From positions 248,001-312,000 of the forward strand of contig NZ_VWRQ01000006.1 in assembly GCF_008635795.1 (NCBI RefSeq): a stretch of DNA of 64,000 bases, read 5' to 3'. The position numbers and the translations under genes are program-made. Positions within the stretch are counted from its first letter, which is position 1, and the number at the start of each line of letters is the position of its first letter. Under the pieces are notes generated by a model. The model had not been told where the DNA came from. It saw only the letters and a program-made list of their open reading frames with translations, and searched no databases. Below are positions 1 through 8,407 of this stretch, in pieces. The DNA comes from Paenibacillus tepidiphilus. GTDB taxonomy: Bacteria > Bacillota > Bacilli > Paenibacillales > Paenibacillaceae.

Positions 1-184
1 CACGGATCAGCTCCTCCTTATTCTCGAAATAAGTAAAGATCAGCGCATGGCTGATACCCAACTCTTCGGCCACACTGGAGATGCTAGTCCCGGCGAACCC
101 GCCGGAAGCGAACAGCTTTTCCGCCGCCGCGATAATCTTGCCCCGTTTCTGCAGCCACAGCTCCTCGTTTCTTTTGCGCGCCAT
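1..184 (-). CDS. TetR/AcrR-family transcriptional regulator, N-terminal fragment
   Basis: Sixty-one codons are visible from an ATG at 184 (MARKRNEELW) before the gene runs off base 1. The stretch contains the TetR DNA-binding domain: IIAAAEKLFASGGF (helix 1), then SVAEELGISHALIFTYF (turn and recognition helix), then ENKEEL. The ligand-binding domain lies outside the window, so neither effector nor target can be inferred. The gene is in the same direction as the Lia genes but about 140 bp downstream of liaR, and nothing ties it functionally to them. Confidence 0.85.
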   Translation of the reverse strand, partial: MARKRNEELWLQKRGKIIAAAEKLFASGGFAGTSISSVAEELGISHALIFTYFENKEELIR

Positions 185-325
185 TATAGACTCACCTCGG
201 GTATAATCATACCGCATAAAGAGGAACTAATTAACCCGCAGTAACAAAGTAACGATAAGATATCCTTTTGTATAAAGTAACTTGATTTCCTGCCCCTCTC
301 TCCGCAAACAAAAACGGCCCGGCGT

Positions 326-973
326 CTATTCCGCCAGCCCGTTCTTATAAGCATAAATGGCCGCCTGGGTCCGGTCCTCGACATCCAGCTTGGCCAATAT
401 ATTCGTCACATGGAATTTGACCGTCTTGATGCCGATGATCAGCTGGTCGGCGATGTCCTGGTTGGACTTGCCCTGGGCCAGCAGCCGCAGCACTTCCATC
501 TCCCGGTCGGTAAGCTCCTTGTAGGCCGGCGCTTCGGCCTTGTTGCGGAACCGGTTCATCATCTTGGAGGCAACCTGCGACTCCAGCACCGACTGCCCTC
601 TGGCTGCTGCGCGGATGGCATCCGCCACCTCGCTTGCACGCGACGTCTTCAGCAGATAACTGAACGCGCCGGCTTCGATAACCGGATACATCTTCTCGTC
701 GTCGAGATAACTGGTCAGCACGATAACCTTACAGTCGGGAAACAGCTTCATCAGCTGGCGGGTCGTCTCAATGCCATCCATGCCTTCCATCACCAGATCC
801 ATCAGCACCACGTCAGGGTTATATTCCCGCGCCAGACGGATGCCTTCCTCTCCGCTTCCGGCTTCGCCGACCACCTCGATGCCGTCTTCGGTGCCGAGCA
901 CAGCGGCCAGCCCGATGCGGACCATCTCATGGTCGTCCACCAGCAGAACCTTGATCGCTTCCTCCATTTCCAA
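326..973 (-). CDS. liaR: LiaR-type NarL/FixJ response regulator
   Basis: The 215-residue protein has a receiver domain (acidic pair D13/D14 and phospho-acceptor D59 in VLMDLVMEG) and a LuxR-type helix-turn-helix at about residues 150-205 (LTDREMEVLRLLAQGKSNQDIA). A TTG at 973 is preferred over the ATG at 967 because GGAGGAG lies 7 bases upstream of it. The gene sits 13 bp downstream of the LiaS-type kinase and behind a LiaF homologue, the order of the Bacillus liaFSR envelope-stress system. It probably activates the neighbouring liaI-pspA operon when lipid II cycling is disturbed. The role is inferred from family and context. Confidence 0.88.
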   Translation of the reverse strand: MEMEEAIKVLLVDDHEMVRIGLAAVLGTEDGIEVVGEAGSGEEGIRLAREYNPDVVLMDLVMEGMDGIETTRQLMKLFPDCKVIVLTSYLDDEKMYPVIEAGAFSYLLKTSRASEVADAIRAAARGQSVLESQVASKMMNRFRNKAEAPAYKELTDREMEVLRLLAQGKSNQDIADQLIIGIKTVKFHVTNILAKLDVEDRTQAAIYAYKNGLAE

Positions 974-986
974 GCTGCTTCTCCTC

Positions 987-2030
987 CTATTCCTTCATTA
1001 ACGGTACGGTCACTTCAATGCGCATTCCCTTACCCGGTGCGGTAATGAACTGGATCGACCCTCCGGTCTCCACGATGCGCTCCTGCATATTCGACAGTCC
1101 ATAGGATGTCAGCTTGCTCTCATCCAGCTCGAAGCCGACACCGTCATCGCGCAGCGTAAGGCGTACAGTATCGCCGCGTTTCTGCAGCCGGATCTCCATC
1201 TTCTCCGCCTTGGCATGGCGCAGGGTGTTCGATATGGACTCCTGTACGATGCGGAACAAATGATTCTCCACCCCTTTGAGCAGTTGAATCTCAGGGTCAA
1301 TCTCGCACACAATATCAAGCGGCACCTTGATCTCCAGCTCCTTGATCAGCTCACGGATGCCCTGTTCCAGCCCCTTGCCCTCCAGATACACCGGACGGAG
1401 ATGCAGCAGCAGCGCGCGCATCTCCGACTGGGCGACGGCAGCCATCTCCTCGATCAGGGCAATCTGCCGCTGTGCCTTGTCGAAGTCCTTCTCCAGCGTC
1501 CGCCCGACCGCCGTCGCCGTCATCGAAATAGCGAACAGCTGCTGCGAGACCGCATCATGCAGCTCACGGGCCAGGCGCTGCCGTTCCTCCATAATTGCTG
1601 AGCCCCGCGCCTGCTCGGCCAGCTTGGCATTATTGGTGGACAGCCGCTGCAGCGTGTTGACCTGGTTCTCCCATTTGCCGCTGATCCGTCCGATCTGCTC
1701 GCCGAGCCGCCCAAGCTCATCGGTGCCGAGCTCCGGGATGGCGGAGGACAGATTGCCTTTTTCCCAGGAGACCAGCGTCTCCCGCAGCCGCTCCAGCCTT
1801 CGTTTCGTGCGGAACCCCTGGTAGAATCCAAAACCGGTACCAAAGACTACGGGCAGCAGGACGAGCGTCACTGCGGTCTGCAAACCGAAGGTCCAATCGT
1901 CAAAAGGCCGCAAATAACCGTATGTATACATCAGATAGAGAATCACAAGCAGCATGACCAAGGAGAACAAAGCCCCTTCGCCCATGCTGCGTATGACCAT
2001 ATTGCTGTTCTTCTTGTCCATCTGCGGCAC
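987..2030 (-). CDS. liaS: LiaS-type sensor histidine kinase
   Basis: A 347-residue membrane kinase. Two transmembrane segments (about 20-38 and 50-70) enclose a loop of only about a dozen residues, so it has no real extracellular sensor, as in intramembrane-sensing kinases. A HAMP-like segment is followed by a HisKA_3 box with H158 in LARELHDAVSQQL and an HATPase domain with the DDGVGF G-box. GTG at 2030 lies close behind GGGAGGG; ATG at 2021 is an alternative start. It would phosphorylate the LiaR protein encoded next and be inhibited by LiaF encoded before it. Confidence 0.88.
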   Translation of the reverse strand: MPQMDKKNSNMVIRSMGEGALFSLVMLLVILYLMYTYGYLRPFDDWTFGLQTAVTLVLLPVVFGTGFGFYQGFRTKRRLERLRETLVSWEKGNLSSAIPELGTDELGRLGEQIGRISGKWENQVNTLQRLSTNNAKLAEQARGSAIMEERQRLARELHDAVSQQLFAISMTATAVGRTLEKDFDKAQRQIALIEEMAAVAQSEMRALLLHLRPVYLEGKGLEQGIRELIKELEIKVPLDIVCEIDPEIQLLKGVENHLFRIVQESISNTLRHAKAEKMEIRLQKRGDTVRLTLRDDGVGFELDESKLTSYGLSNMQERIVETGGSIQFITAPGKGMRIEVTVPLMKE

Positions 2031-2070
2031 TCACCCTCCCTCTTCAAATCAACGCCCGGTCCGGCCTGCT

Positions 2071-2718
2071 TCAGGATACCCGGATATCCAGATCGCCGAT
2101 CAGATAAGACACATAAAATTTCACCTTTTGCTCGCTGCTGTCATAATTGGCGGATTTCCAGTTTAGCCGGTTGAGCATACCGGTGTCGCGGTGGTCACCG
2201 AACTCAATAGAGCCGAACAGCACAAACGCCTCGATCTCCACCCCGTAATTATCGGACAACAGAATATCCACATCGCCAAATATCCCCTGAAACAGCATCA
2301 TGGTCTCCTTGTCCTCGGCCATCGCCAGCGACAGATCCACATCGGCCTCCCCCAGCACATGCCAGGAGCTCAGGCTCTTCATGATCCAGGGGGACAGCTC
2401 CCAGTCGAACCGGGAAGAGAAGCTCTGCTTCTGCATAAAATTCCGCCCGCTTTGCAGCTTCTTGGACTTGGCGAAGAACAGCCCGAGCGAGATCAGGCAG
2501 ATCCCCAGCACCAGCACGAGGTGATCCAGCAGCAGCAGCGCCGCCCCGATCCCCAGCAGCATATAGCCCTGCTTCACTTTGCCCATAGTTGTACGGTATA
2601 CCCCAAGGAGCAGGAGCACAAGCGCGACAATGGAGAAAAAGCCGATCCATCTGCCAAATATCATCAAGCAGCCGATACCGATCAGTCCAATGGCAATCAT
2701 CCGGCTTCGTTTATCCAT
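2071..2718 (-). CDS. liaF: LiaF-type negative regulator of envelope-stress signalling
   Basis: The 215-residue protein has about four hydrophobic helices in its first 85 residues and a soluble C-terminal half with the LiaF-type beta-rich pattern (FGDVDILLSDNYGVEIEAFVLFGSIEFGD). In Bacillus, LiaF keeps the LiaRS pair inactive without stress. GGAGGTG lies about 6 bases upstream of the ATG. It is first in liaF-liaS-liaR, about 590 bp from the liaI-pspA operon and separated from it by a terminator, so it should have its own promoter. I could not identify that promoter confidently. Confidence 0.85.
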   Translation of the reverse strand: MDKRSRMIAIGLIGIGCLMIFGRWIGFFSIVALVLLLLGVYRTTMGKVKQGYMLLGIGAALLLLDHLVLVLGICLISLGLFFAKSKKLQSGRNFMQKQSFSSRFDWELSPWIMKSLSSWHVLGEADVDLSLAMAEDKETMMLFQGIFGDVDILLSDNYGVEIEAFVLFGSIEFGDHRDTGMLNRLNWKSANYDSSEQKVKFYVSYLIGDLDIRVS

Positions 2719-3222
2719 ATTCGCACCTCCTGCAGTAATTTATAAGTGTAAATTAGGCCTGCTTCCGCCATGCTCTTGCTTGGATGTTCACCGTCTATTC
2801 CGGCCCATAGGGCGTCCTTGACTCTTTGGCCCGGTAGCAGCCGGTCAATCTCCAAACTCATTAAGGCAATGTCTTCTGATCAAAAAGGAGAGCCATCACG
2901 GTCGGGATGTCTAGCATCCGTACACCGCCTCCTGGCTGTTAGTTGCACTTTGTACATCTAATTCGTTCAACCAATCCATTTTAGAGGAGATAACTGCATT
3001 TCATACAACTAAAAAGATAGTTTTCTTTCCTATCGGCGGTTTATGCAGACTTTAATTGCAGAAACTGCAACTATACCGGTAATAGCAGCGGATTTTACCC
3101 GAATAATTGTAGGAAATACAGTTACATCAAAAAATAGTCAGGTTATTGAGTCATGGACCTACACCTAACACTCATACTACGCGCTACAACCGAGGCTTAT
3201 CCATACCTCTCTTACCGCTATA
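2719..3222. other. Intergenic region upstream of liaF without a recognisable gene
   Basis: About 500 bp, visibly more AT-rich than its neighbours. Short open frames here have no ribosome-binding site and no family resemblance. It must hold the liaF promoter on the minus strand, but I found no convincing -35/-10 pair. Confidence 0.5.
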
Positions 3223-3261
3223 AAAGCCATACCGGTATGGTGACCCATACCGTATGGCTTT
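3223..3261 (-). terminator. Rho-independent terminator of the liaI-pspA operon
   Basis: AAAGCCATA at 3223-3231 pairs with TATGGCTTT at 3253-3261. The stem continues through CGGTATGG/CCATACCG with one bulged base, giving about 17 pairs. Read on the minus strand it ends in GGCTTTTATA, 47 bases past the pspA stop. Confidence 0.8.
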
Positions 3262-3307
3262 GACCTAATTCAGCATATCATACTGGCCTGCGGTTTAGGA
3301 ACAGGCT

Positions 3308-4039
3308 TTACTTATCTTTTTTGTCCTGGGCTGGTGCATTGGCAGCGGCAGGTGCTGCTGTTGCCGCAGGCGCACCGTTCAGCTTGCTCTTCAGCGCAGC
3401 CAGCTGCTCATCCACTTTCAGCTGCTTCTCAACATCCACCGGCTTGCTGTAAGCGGCCGATGGGCTGTAAGGGGCGCGCAGCACGTCGGCTTCGGCTTCA
3501 AGCTGCATGATCTTCTCTTCCATGCGGTGGAAGCCCAGGGAAGCGGCTCCGCTCTCGATTGAATGCACGCTGCTGATCTGCGACATTTGCTTCTTGGCCT
3601 TGGCCATTTGTGCACGGGATACCAGCTCATTGCGCTTGTTGCGCAGCTTGTAGAACTCATCCTTCATTTCATGCAGCTGCTGCACCAGTTCCTTGGCCTG
3701 AACTTCCGCCTGGGTATGCAGGTCGCTGTACTCGGCATACTTCTGGTCGAAGTAAATCTTCTCTTCCAGCAGCTTGCGGGCCACTTCCTCCTGACCGTTC
3801 TTTAGCGCAAGCTCGGCTTGGGCACCGCGCTGGCCGGCCATCTTGGCCGCTTCCTCTACACGCTGCTTCATGCGGCGCTCGTTAGCCATTTGCTTGGCCA
3901 CGGTCACTTCGGCTTCGTGAATCTCAGCCTCCATGTCGCGCAGATATTGGTTCAGCATTACAATCGGGTCCTCTACCTTATCCAGCAGGTCGTTCACCGA
4001 CGCCTTAGTCATATCTTTAATCCGTTTGAATACTCCCAT
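3308..4039 (-). CDS. pspA: PspA/IM30 (LiaH-like) membrane-stress protein, copy 1
   Basis: A 243-residue, almost entirely helical protein opening with the PspA signature [21 protein letters not shown], where an amphipathic helix is followed by long coiled coils (about 25-185). The last ~25 residues are an Ala/Pro tail ending in lysines. PspA/LiaH proteins form large oligomers that bind and protect damaged membrane. GGGAGAAATG precedes the ATG. It is the last gene of a four-gene operon that contains a second PspA, and is probably LiaR-controlled like B. subtilis liaH. Confidence 0.9.
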   Translation of the reverse strand: MGVFKRIKDMTKASVNDLLDKVEDPIVMLNQYLRDMEAEIHEAEVTVAKQMANERRMKQRVEEAAKMAGQRGAQAELALKNGQEEVARKLLEEKIYFDQKYAEYSDLHTQAEVQAKELVQQLHEMKDEFYKLRNKRNELVSRAQMAKAKKQMSQISSVHSIESGAASLGFHRMEEKIMQLEAEADVLRAPYSPSAAYSKPVDVEKQLKVDEQLAALKSKLNGAPAATAAPAAANAPAQDKKDK

Positions 4040-4041
4040 GA

Positions 4042-4548
4042 TTACATTTCTCCCTTCTCGTATTTGGCAAGTTTGCGTTTCAATTCTTCAATTTCCTTCT
4101 GCATTGCCTTCTTCTCGATATCCTTCATCATGGCATCCAGACCGGAGTCCTGTGCCGAGTAAGCTCCTGCTTTATTATGAGCGGTATGAGCAGTATGACC
4201 GGCGCCAGGCTGCCCGTGGTACGGGCCGTATCCGCCTTGTCCCTGCGGGCCGTAACCTCCCTGGGGACCTTGGCCGTAGCCGGCGGGGCCTCCCTGATAA
4301 GGATTGCCGTAAGGTCCGCCATATGGACCGTGTCCGGGTCCCGGGCCGAACGGATTATACTGCGTCGGCTCTTTCGGGATAACCAGCGCGGCGATGAAGT
4401 ACACCACGATTACCGCGCCGCCGGTGAACACAATGCTGACCAGCAGCAGGATACGGAACAGAGTGGAGTCGATACCGAGTGTCTCGGACAATCCTCCTGC
4501 CAGCCCCGTCATTACCTTGTCACGGGTTGAACGATACAATCGGGTCAT
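4042..4548 (-). CDS. pspC: PspC-domain membrane protein with Gly/Tyr/Pro-rich linker
   Basis: A 168-residue protein starting [19 protein letters not shown], the canonical PspC opening. A transmembrane helix follows (about 38-62), then a low-complexity Gly/Pro/Tyr segment (about 70-130, many GGYGP-like units), and a short C-terminal helix rich in Lys/Glu that may contact the PspA coiled coil. AGGAG lies 8 bases before the ATG at 4548; an upstream ATG at 4569 would overlap the preceding gene. It is encoded between two PspA paralogues. PspC proteins anchor or sense for PspA at the membrane; that function here is inferred. Confidence 0.85.
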   Translation of the reverse strand: MTRLYRSTRDKVMTGLAGGLSETLGIDSTLFRILLLVSIVFTGGAVIVVYFIAALVIPKEPTQYNPFGPGPGHGPYGGPYGNPYQGGPAGYGQGPQGGYGPQGQGGYGPYHGQPGAGHTAHTAHNKAGAYSAQDSGLDAMMKDIEKKAMQKEIEELKRKLAKYEKGEM

Positions 4549-4552
4549 GGTC

Positions 4553-5230
4553 CTACTCCTTTCCGTCATTGTTCAGCTTCTCCTTGAGCCGGGCCATTTC
4601 CCGCTCCAGCACCGAAGCTACGGTCTCGCCGGTCTGCAGGGCGAATTCCTGGCCCATGCGGCGCAAGTCGCGCAGGCTCTTGGCCTCCAGCTCCCAGTCG
4701 GTCATCCGGTCTTCAAGCCGGCCGAACATCTTGGGAACGTCAGCGCCGGTTCCGTAAGCGGTGGCCCGCTGGTTCATGCGCTGCTGCAGCCGGAGCGATT
4801 CCATCCGGGCCGCATAATACTGGCGCTTGCTGTACACCGTCTGATATTCCATCTTGAGCTCGTTAAGCTGGCTTTCCAGTTCATAAAGCGATTCCTGGCT
4901 TTGCTGAAGCAGCCCGCTGTATTGCTCAAGCTTCTCTTCATGGATGATCTTCTCCTGGAGCGCCAGCTTGGCCAGATGGTCCTCGCCGGCCTTCAGCGCC
5001 AGCAAAGCCTGCTCCTCACGTTTATTGCGCATTGCAGTCGCCTGGTTGACCTGTTGCTGCAACTGCTTGGTATGTGAAGCATATTGCTGGTGCAGCCGTT
5101 CCACTTCGGCAATCTCTTCCCGGGTGGTGTGAAGAAATTGGTCGATCAGCTTCACCGGGTCCTGGCTCTGCTCCAGACGTTCATTTAGATTGGCTACCGT
5201 AATGTCCCTCATGCGGCGAAAAACACTCAT
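4553..5230 (-). CDS. pspA: PspA/IM30 membrane-stress protein, copy 2
   Basis: A 225-residue coiled-coil protein opening MSVFRRMRDITVANLNERLEQ and continuing with SQDPVKLIDQFL, the PspA/IM30 N-terminal pattern. It is clearly divergent from the copy at 3308 and lacks its Ala/Pro tail. It stops 4 bp before pspC and begins about 50 bp after the LiaI-like gene, so it is second in the operon. Two paralogues in one operon could form mixed oligomers or respond to different partners; that is inference. Confidence 0.88.
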   Translation of the reverse strand: MSVFRRMRDITVANLNERLEQSQDPVKLIDQFLHTTREEIAEVERLHQQYASHTKQLQQQVNQATAMRNKREEQALLALKAGEDHLAKLALQEKIIHEEKLEQYSGLLQQSQESLYELESQLNELKMEYQTVYSKRQYYAARMESLRLQQRMNQRATAYGTGADVPKMFGRLEDRMTDWELEAKSLRDLRRMGQEFALQTGETVASVLEREMARLKEKLNNDGKE

Positions 5231-5278
5231 GATTACCTGCTCCCTCCTTGCTTCTCATTAAGTAATTATATTCATCTA

Positions 5279-5581
5279 CTAGTAGGTTCTTCTATGTCCT
5301 CCGCGCAATACCGAGATGCCCCATACTACCAGCGCGATACCCAGCAGCGGTCCGATAATCCAGGAAAGCTTGGAAAGCAGCGACATGACACCGATGAACA
5401 ATACGATCCAGCCGATAATCTTACGGCCGCTCTTAATTCCGTAGTAACCAAGAGCAATGAGCAGTACCGGGAATAAGATGCGGAAGATCCCGTGAATCAG
5501 GGGCAGTGCAATGCCGAGCAGCATAATCGCTCCGAGGACAATCAGCACAATGGCGAGTCCGTTATTCTTTCTGTTGTACAT
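5279..5581 (-). CDS. liaI: LiaI-like small membrane protein
   Basis: A 100-residue protein that is almost all membrane: four hydrophobic stretches with only short basic or glycine-rich links (SGRKIIG, LRGGHRRTY at the C-terminus). This is the LiaI / LiaF-transmembrane-domain type. In Bacillus, LiaI is the membrane anchor for the PspA-like LiaH. It is the first gene of the operon, which supports the assignment. The hydrophobic family is weakly distinctive, so the name rests partly on context. Confidence 0.72.
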   Translation of the reverse strand: MYNRKNNGLAIVLIVLGAIMLLGIALPLIHGIFRILFPVLLIALGYYGIKSGRKIIGWIVLFIGVMSLLSKLSWIIGPLLGIALVVWGISVLRGGHRRTY

Positions 5582-5897
5582 TTGTTTCTCACCGCCTTTC
5601 GCTTTGTCTTAATCTTATATCCTTATTCTAGGGTAAAGCGCGGTTTCCCAAAACAGACCGTGGACGGTTTTATGAACTGGACCTTAGTCGGGGCTGGACT
5701 CAGGCCGAAGTCTGCGGTAAGGCCGGACCGGGGCAGGCCGGGGCAATGCGATATCTTCCACACTGCGGCCGAGCATTGAAGTCAGACGACTGTGAACTGG
5801 TTCCTGAAATGCACTGCAAGCCGATGGCCGAGTGTGTATAATGGTCCCTAGCAATCCCAAATAACCGCGGCTGCCCTTCAGCCAAAGGAGCATCTGT
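5582..5897. promoter_or_regulatory. Divergent promoter region between liaI operon and the OmpR-type system
   Basis: A 316-bp gap between divergent genes. On the plus strand TATAAT at 5837-5842 lies 55 bases before the response-regulator start and is a good -10 candidate, but the expected -35 position has only CTGCAA-like sequence. On the minus strand TAGAAT at about 5629-5634 could serve liaI. No gene is apparent. No LiaR box was recognised with confidence. Confidence 0.35.
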
Positions 5898-6584
5898 ATG
5901 ATGAAATGCCTGATCGTTGAAGATGACCGCAGCCTGAATAAAGGCATCGCGCTTACCCTTTCGCGCAGTGACCTCACCATTCTGCAAGCCTATGACCTGG
6001 CCGAAGCGGAGCGTATCTTCACTTCCCATAAAATCGACCTGCTGATTCTCGATATCAACCTTCCGGACGGCAGCGGGCTGGATTATTGCGAGCGGGTCCG
6101 CAGAACCTCGCAGGTACCGGTCATCTTCCTGACCGCAAATGACATGGAACCGGATATTGTGCTGGGCTTCGAGCTCGGTGCCGACGATTACATTACCAAG
6201 CCGTTCAGCCTGATGGTGCTGCGGGCAAGAGTGATGGCTGTGCTGAAGCGGACGGCTGCGCGCAGCGAGGATTACTACACGGCCGGAGGACTCAGCTTTA
6301 ACTTCTCGCGAATGGAATTCTATAAGAACGAAGAGCAGCTGATCCTCAGCAGGACAGAACAAAAGCTGCTCCGCCTGCTAATCGCCAACCCCGGCCAAAT
6401 TCTGCACCGCGAGCAGCTGATGGATAAAATCTGGTCGCAGGAGGCCGAATTTGTCGATGAGAACGCCTTGACGGTTGCTGTTAAGCGGCTGCGCTCCAAG
6501 ATCGAGGACAACCCCTCTTCTCCCCGATACATCAAGACCATCTACGGGCTCGGCTACCTGTGGGCGGAGGAGCCGGGTACATGA
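5898..6584 (+). CDS. OmpR/PhoB-family response regulator
   Basis: A 228-residue protein with a receiver domain (acidic residues E8-D10, phospho-acceptor D52 in LLILDINLPDGSG, K at DYITKPFS) and a C-terminal winged helix with LTVAVKRLRSKIEDN and YIKTIYGLGYLW. AAAGGAG lies 7 bases before the ATG. The stop overlaps the kinase start (ATGA). The following kinase and ABC transporter make this a four-gene detoxification- or signalling-type module of the VncRS/BceRS general layout. Its likely target is the downstream ABC operon. Confidence 0.9.
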   Translation: MMKCLIVEDDRSLNKGIALTLSRSDLTILQAYDLAEAERIFTSHKIDLLILDINLPDGSGLDYCERVRRTSQVPVIFLTANDMEPDIVLGFELGADDYITKPFSLMVLRARVMAVLKRTAARSEDYYTAGGLSFNFSRMEFYKNEEQLILSRTEQKLLRLLIANPGQILHREQLMDKIWSQEAEFVDENALTVAVKRLRSKIEDNPSSPRYIKTIYGLGYLWAEEPGT

Positions 6585-7618
6585 AGAAGAGGCAGCTATA
6601 CCGGAGTTCACGCAATGCCGGCGTACTGATTTATTTCTTACTATTATTATTGATTGTCATACTGTACGCAGCCAGGGTTATTGCCGCAGCAGAGTGGGAC
6701 CCGAAGCTGCTGGGTTCAACCGTTATCTTTATATCGTCAGTACTCGTGCTTGCTCTGCTGCGGGAGCGGGCGCTGCGGCGCCGGTTCGATGCCATGACGG
6801 ATTCGGTCGAGCAGATGGTGGACGGGGCGATGCATGGCCGCAAGCCCTCCGCCCCTTTTGAGGAGAGCCGCCTGTCCGCACTGGAGCATCGTTTATTCAG
6901 ATATATTGAAATGAACCAGGCCAGCGAACAAAGCCTGGAAGCGGAAAAGAACAACATCAAGGCCCTGCTGTCCGATATCTCCCATCAGACCAAAACTCCG
7001 CTCGCCAACATTATGTTGTACAGCCAGCTGCTGGACGAAAAGCCCGGCGCGGATGAGGATAGCCGCTTCCTGGTAAGCCAGATCGCCGCCCAGTCGGACA
7101 AGCTGGACTGGCTTATCGCTTCCCTGGTGAAGCTGTCGCGGCTCGAAGCAGGCATGATTGCCCTTCATGCTGCTCCGGCCCCCGTCATTCAGACCCTGAG
7201 CCGGGCGCTAACACAGGTGTACACCCGTGCGGAAGCTAAGGATATTGCCATCAGCACCGATTGTTCCTCACAGGTGGCGGCGCGCCATGATCCGCAGTGG
7301 ACCGCAGAGGCTCTGTTCAACCTGCTGGAGAATGCGGTGAAATACACAGCGGCCGGCGGAACGATCACGGTTCAAGCCGAGAGCAATGAGATGTTTACGC
7401 GCATCGATGTCACAGACACCGGCATGGGCATTCCGGCCGCCGAGCTGGAGCATATCTTCAAGCGGTTCTACCGGGGACAGGCTGCGCGTGAATATGAAGG
7501 GGTCGGCATCGGCCTGTTTCTATCGCGGGAGATTGTCAACAGGCAGGGTGGATTTATGCAGGCAAGCTCAACCGTGGGTGAGGGAACGCGAATATCTGTT
7601 TATCTGCCCCAGAACTAA
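6581..7618 (+). CDS. Short-loop sensor histidine kinase (VncS/BceS-like)
   Basis: A 345-residue kinase. Two transmembrane helices (about 15-33 and 45-60) are separated by about a dozen residues, so it lacks an extracellular sensor domain. The H-box SDISHQTKTPLAN (H135) resembles VncS-type kinases, and N, G1 and G2 ATP-binding boxes follow (LLENAVKYT, DTGMGIP, GVGIGLFLS). The ATG at 6581 has GGAGG about 8 bases upstream and overlaps the regulator stop. Such kinases often sense through an associated ABC permease; the 838-residue permease nearby is the obvious candidate partner. Confidence 0.88.
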   Translation: MKKRQLYRSSRNAGVLIYFLLLLLIVILYAARVIAAAEWDPKLLGSTVIFISSVLVLALLRERALRRRFDAMTDSVEQMVDGAMHGRKPSAPFEESRLSALEHRLFRYIEMNQASEQSLEAEKNNIKALLSDISHQTKTPLANIMLYSQLLDEKPGADEDSRFLVSQIAAQSDKLDWLIASLVKLSRLEAGMIALHAAPAPVIQTLSRALTQVYTRAEAKDIAISTDCSSQVAARHDPQWTAEALFNLLENAVKYTAAGGTITVQAESNEMFTRIDVTDTGMGIPAAELEHIFKRFYRGQAAREYEGVGIGLFLSREIVNRQGGFMQASSTVGEGTRISVYLPQN

Positions 7619-7660
7619 TTGTGTCGGTACCGTCAGATTTCAGACATGGCCCGGTTATAT

Positions 7661-7683
7661 TTGTCTGCTATCTTGGTAGACAA
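7661..7683. promoter_or_regulatory. Short dyad between kinase and ABC transporter genes
   Basis: TTGTCT at 7661-7666 and AGACAA at 7678-7683 form a 6-bp inverted repeat with an 11-bp centre, about 25 bases before the ABC ATPase start. It could be a response-regulator operator or a weak hairpin. There is no T-run, so a terminator is unlikely. Confidence 0.35.
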
Positions 7684-7708
7684 GAACTGATGTTGGAGGG
7701 ATAACGGC

Positions 7709-8407
7709 ATGTCTATACTGCAAATGGAACATCTGAAAAAATATTACGGCAAAGCCCCGCAGCTGGTCAAAGCACTGGATGACGTCTCGCTAAGTGTCGG
7801 GAAAGGTGAGTTTGTGGCTATCGTCGGCACGAGCGGCAGCGGCAAAAGCACCCTGCTGCATATGCTTGGCGGGCTGGACCGCCCCACCGGGGGCAAAGTG
7901 ATTGTGGACGGCAACGACATCTTCGCGATGAGCGATGAGCAGCTGACGATCTTCCGCCGCCGGTCGGTCGGCTTCATCTTCCAGAGCTACAATCTGGTGC
8001 CCATCCTGAATGTGCTGGAGAATATTCTGCTGCCGCTTGAGCTCGACGGCGCCAGAATTGACCAACAGTATCTGGATGAGGTCATTCTGGCCCTGGGCCT
8101 GCAGGAGAAAATCTACAGCCTGCCGTCGAATCTCTCCGGCGGCCAGCAGCAGCGTGTCGCTATTGCCAGAGCACTGGCCACCAAGCCGAGCATCATTCTG
8201 GCGGACGAGCCCACGGGCAACCTGGACAGCAGGACCAGCCAGGAGGTGCTGATTCTGCTGAAGCAGCTCAGCGCCAAATTCCAGCAGACGCTGGTCATGA
8301 TTACTCATAATGAGAGCATCGCCCAGGCGGCCGACCGGATCATCCGCATAGAGGACGGGCGGATTGCCGCGGGCGCCGGAACCGGCAATGGAGCGGCCCG
8401 GCAATGA
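7709..8407 (+). CDS. ABC transporter ATP-binding protein (MacB/BceA type)
   Basis: A 232-residue ATPase with Walker A at 40-48 (GTSGSGKST), Q-loop IFQSYNLVP, signature LSGGQQQR, Walker [12 protein letters not shown] and H-loop ITHNE. The LolD/MacB/BceA subfamily pattern is clear. GGAGGG precedes the ATG. Its last codons overlap the start of the permease gene, so the two are translationally coupled. It powers the FtsX-type permease that follows, acting at the inner face of the membrane. Confidence 0.92.
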   Translation: MSILQMEHLKKYYGKAPQLVKALDDVSLSVGKGEFVAIVGTSGSGKSTLLHMLGGLDRPTGGKVIVDGNDIFAMSDEQLTIFRRRSVGFIFQSYNLVPILNVLENILLPLELDGARIDQQYLDEVILALGLQEKIYSLPSNLSGGQQQRVAIARALATKPSIILADEPTGNLDSRTSQEVLILLKQLSAKFQQTLVMITHNESIAQAADRIIRIEDGRIAAGAGTGNGAARQ

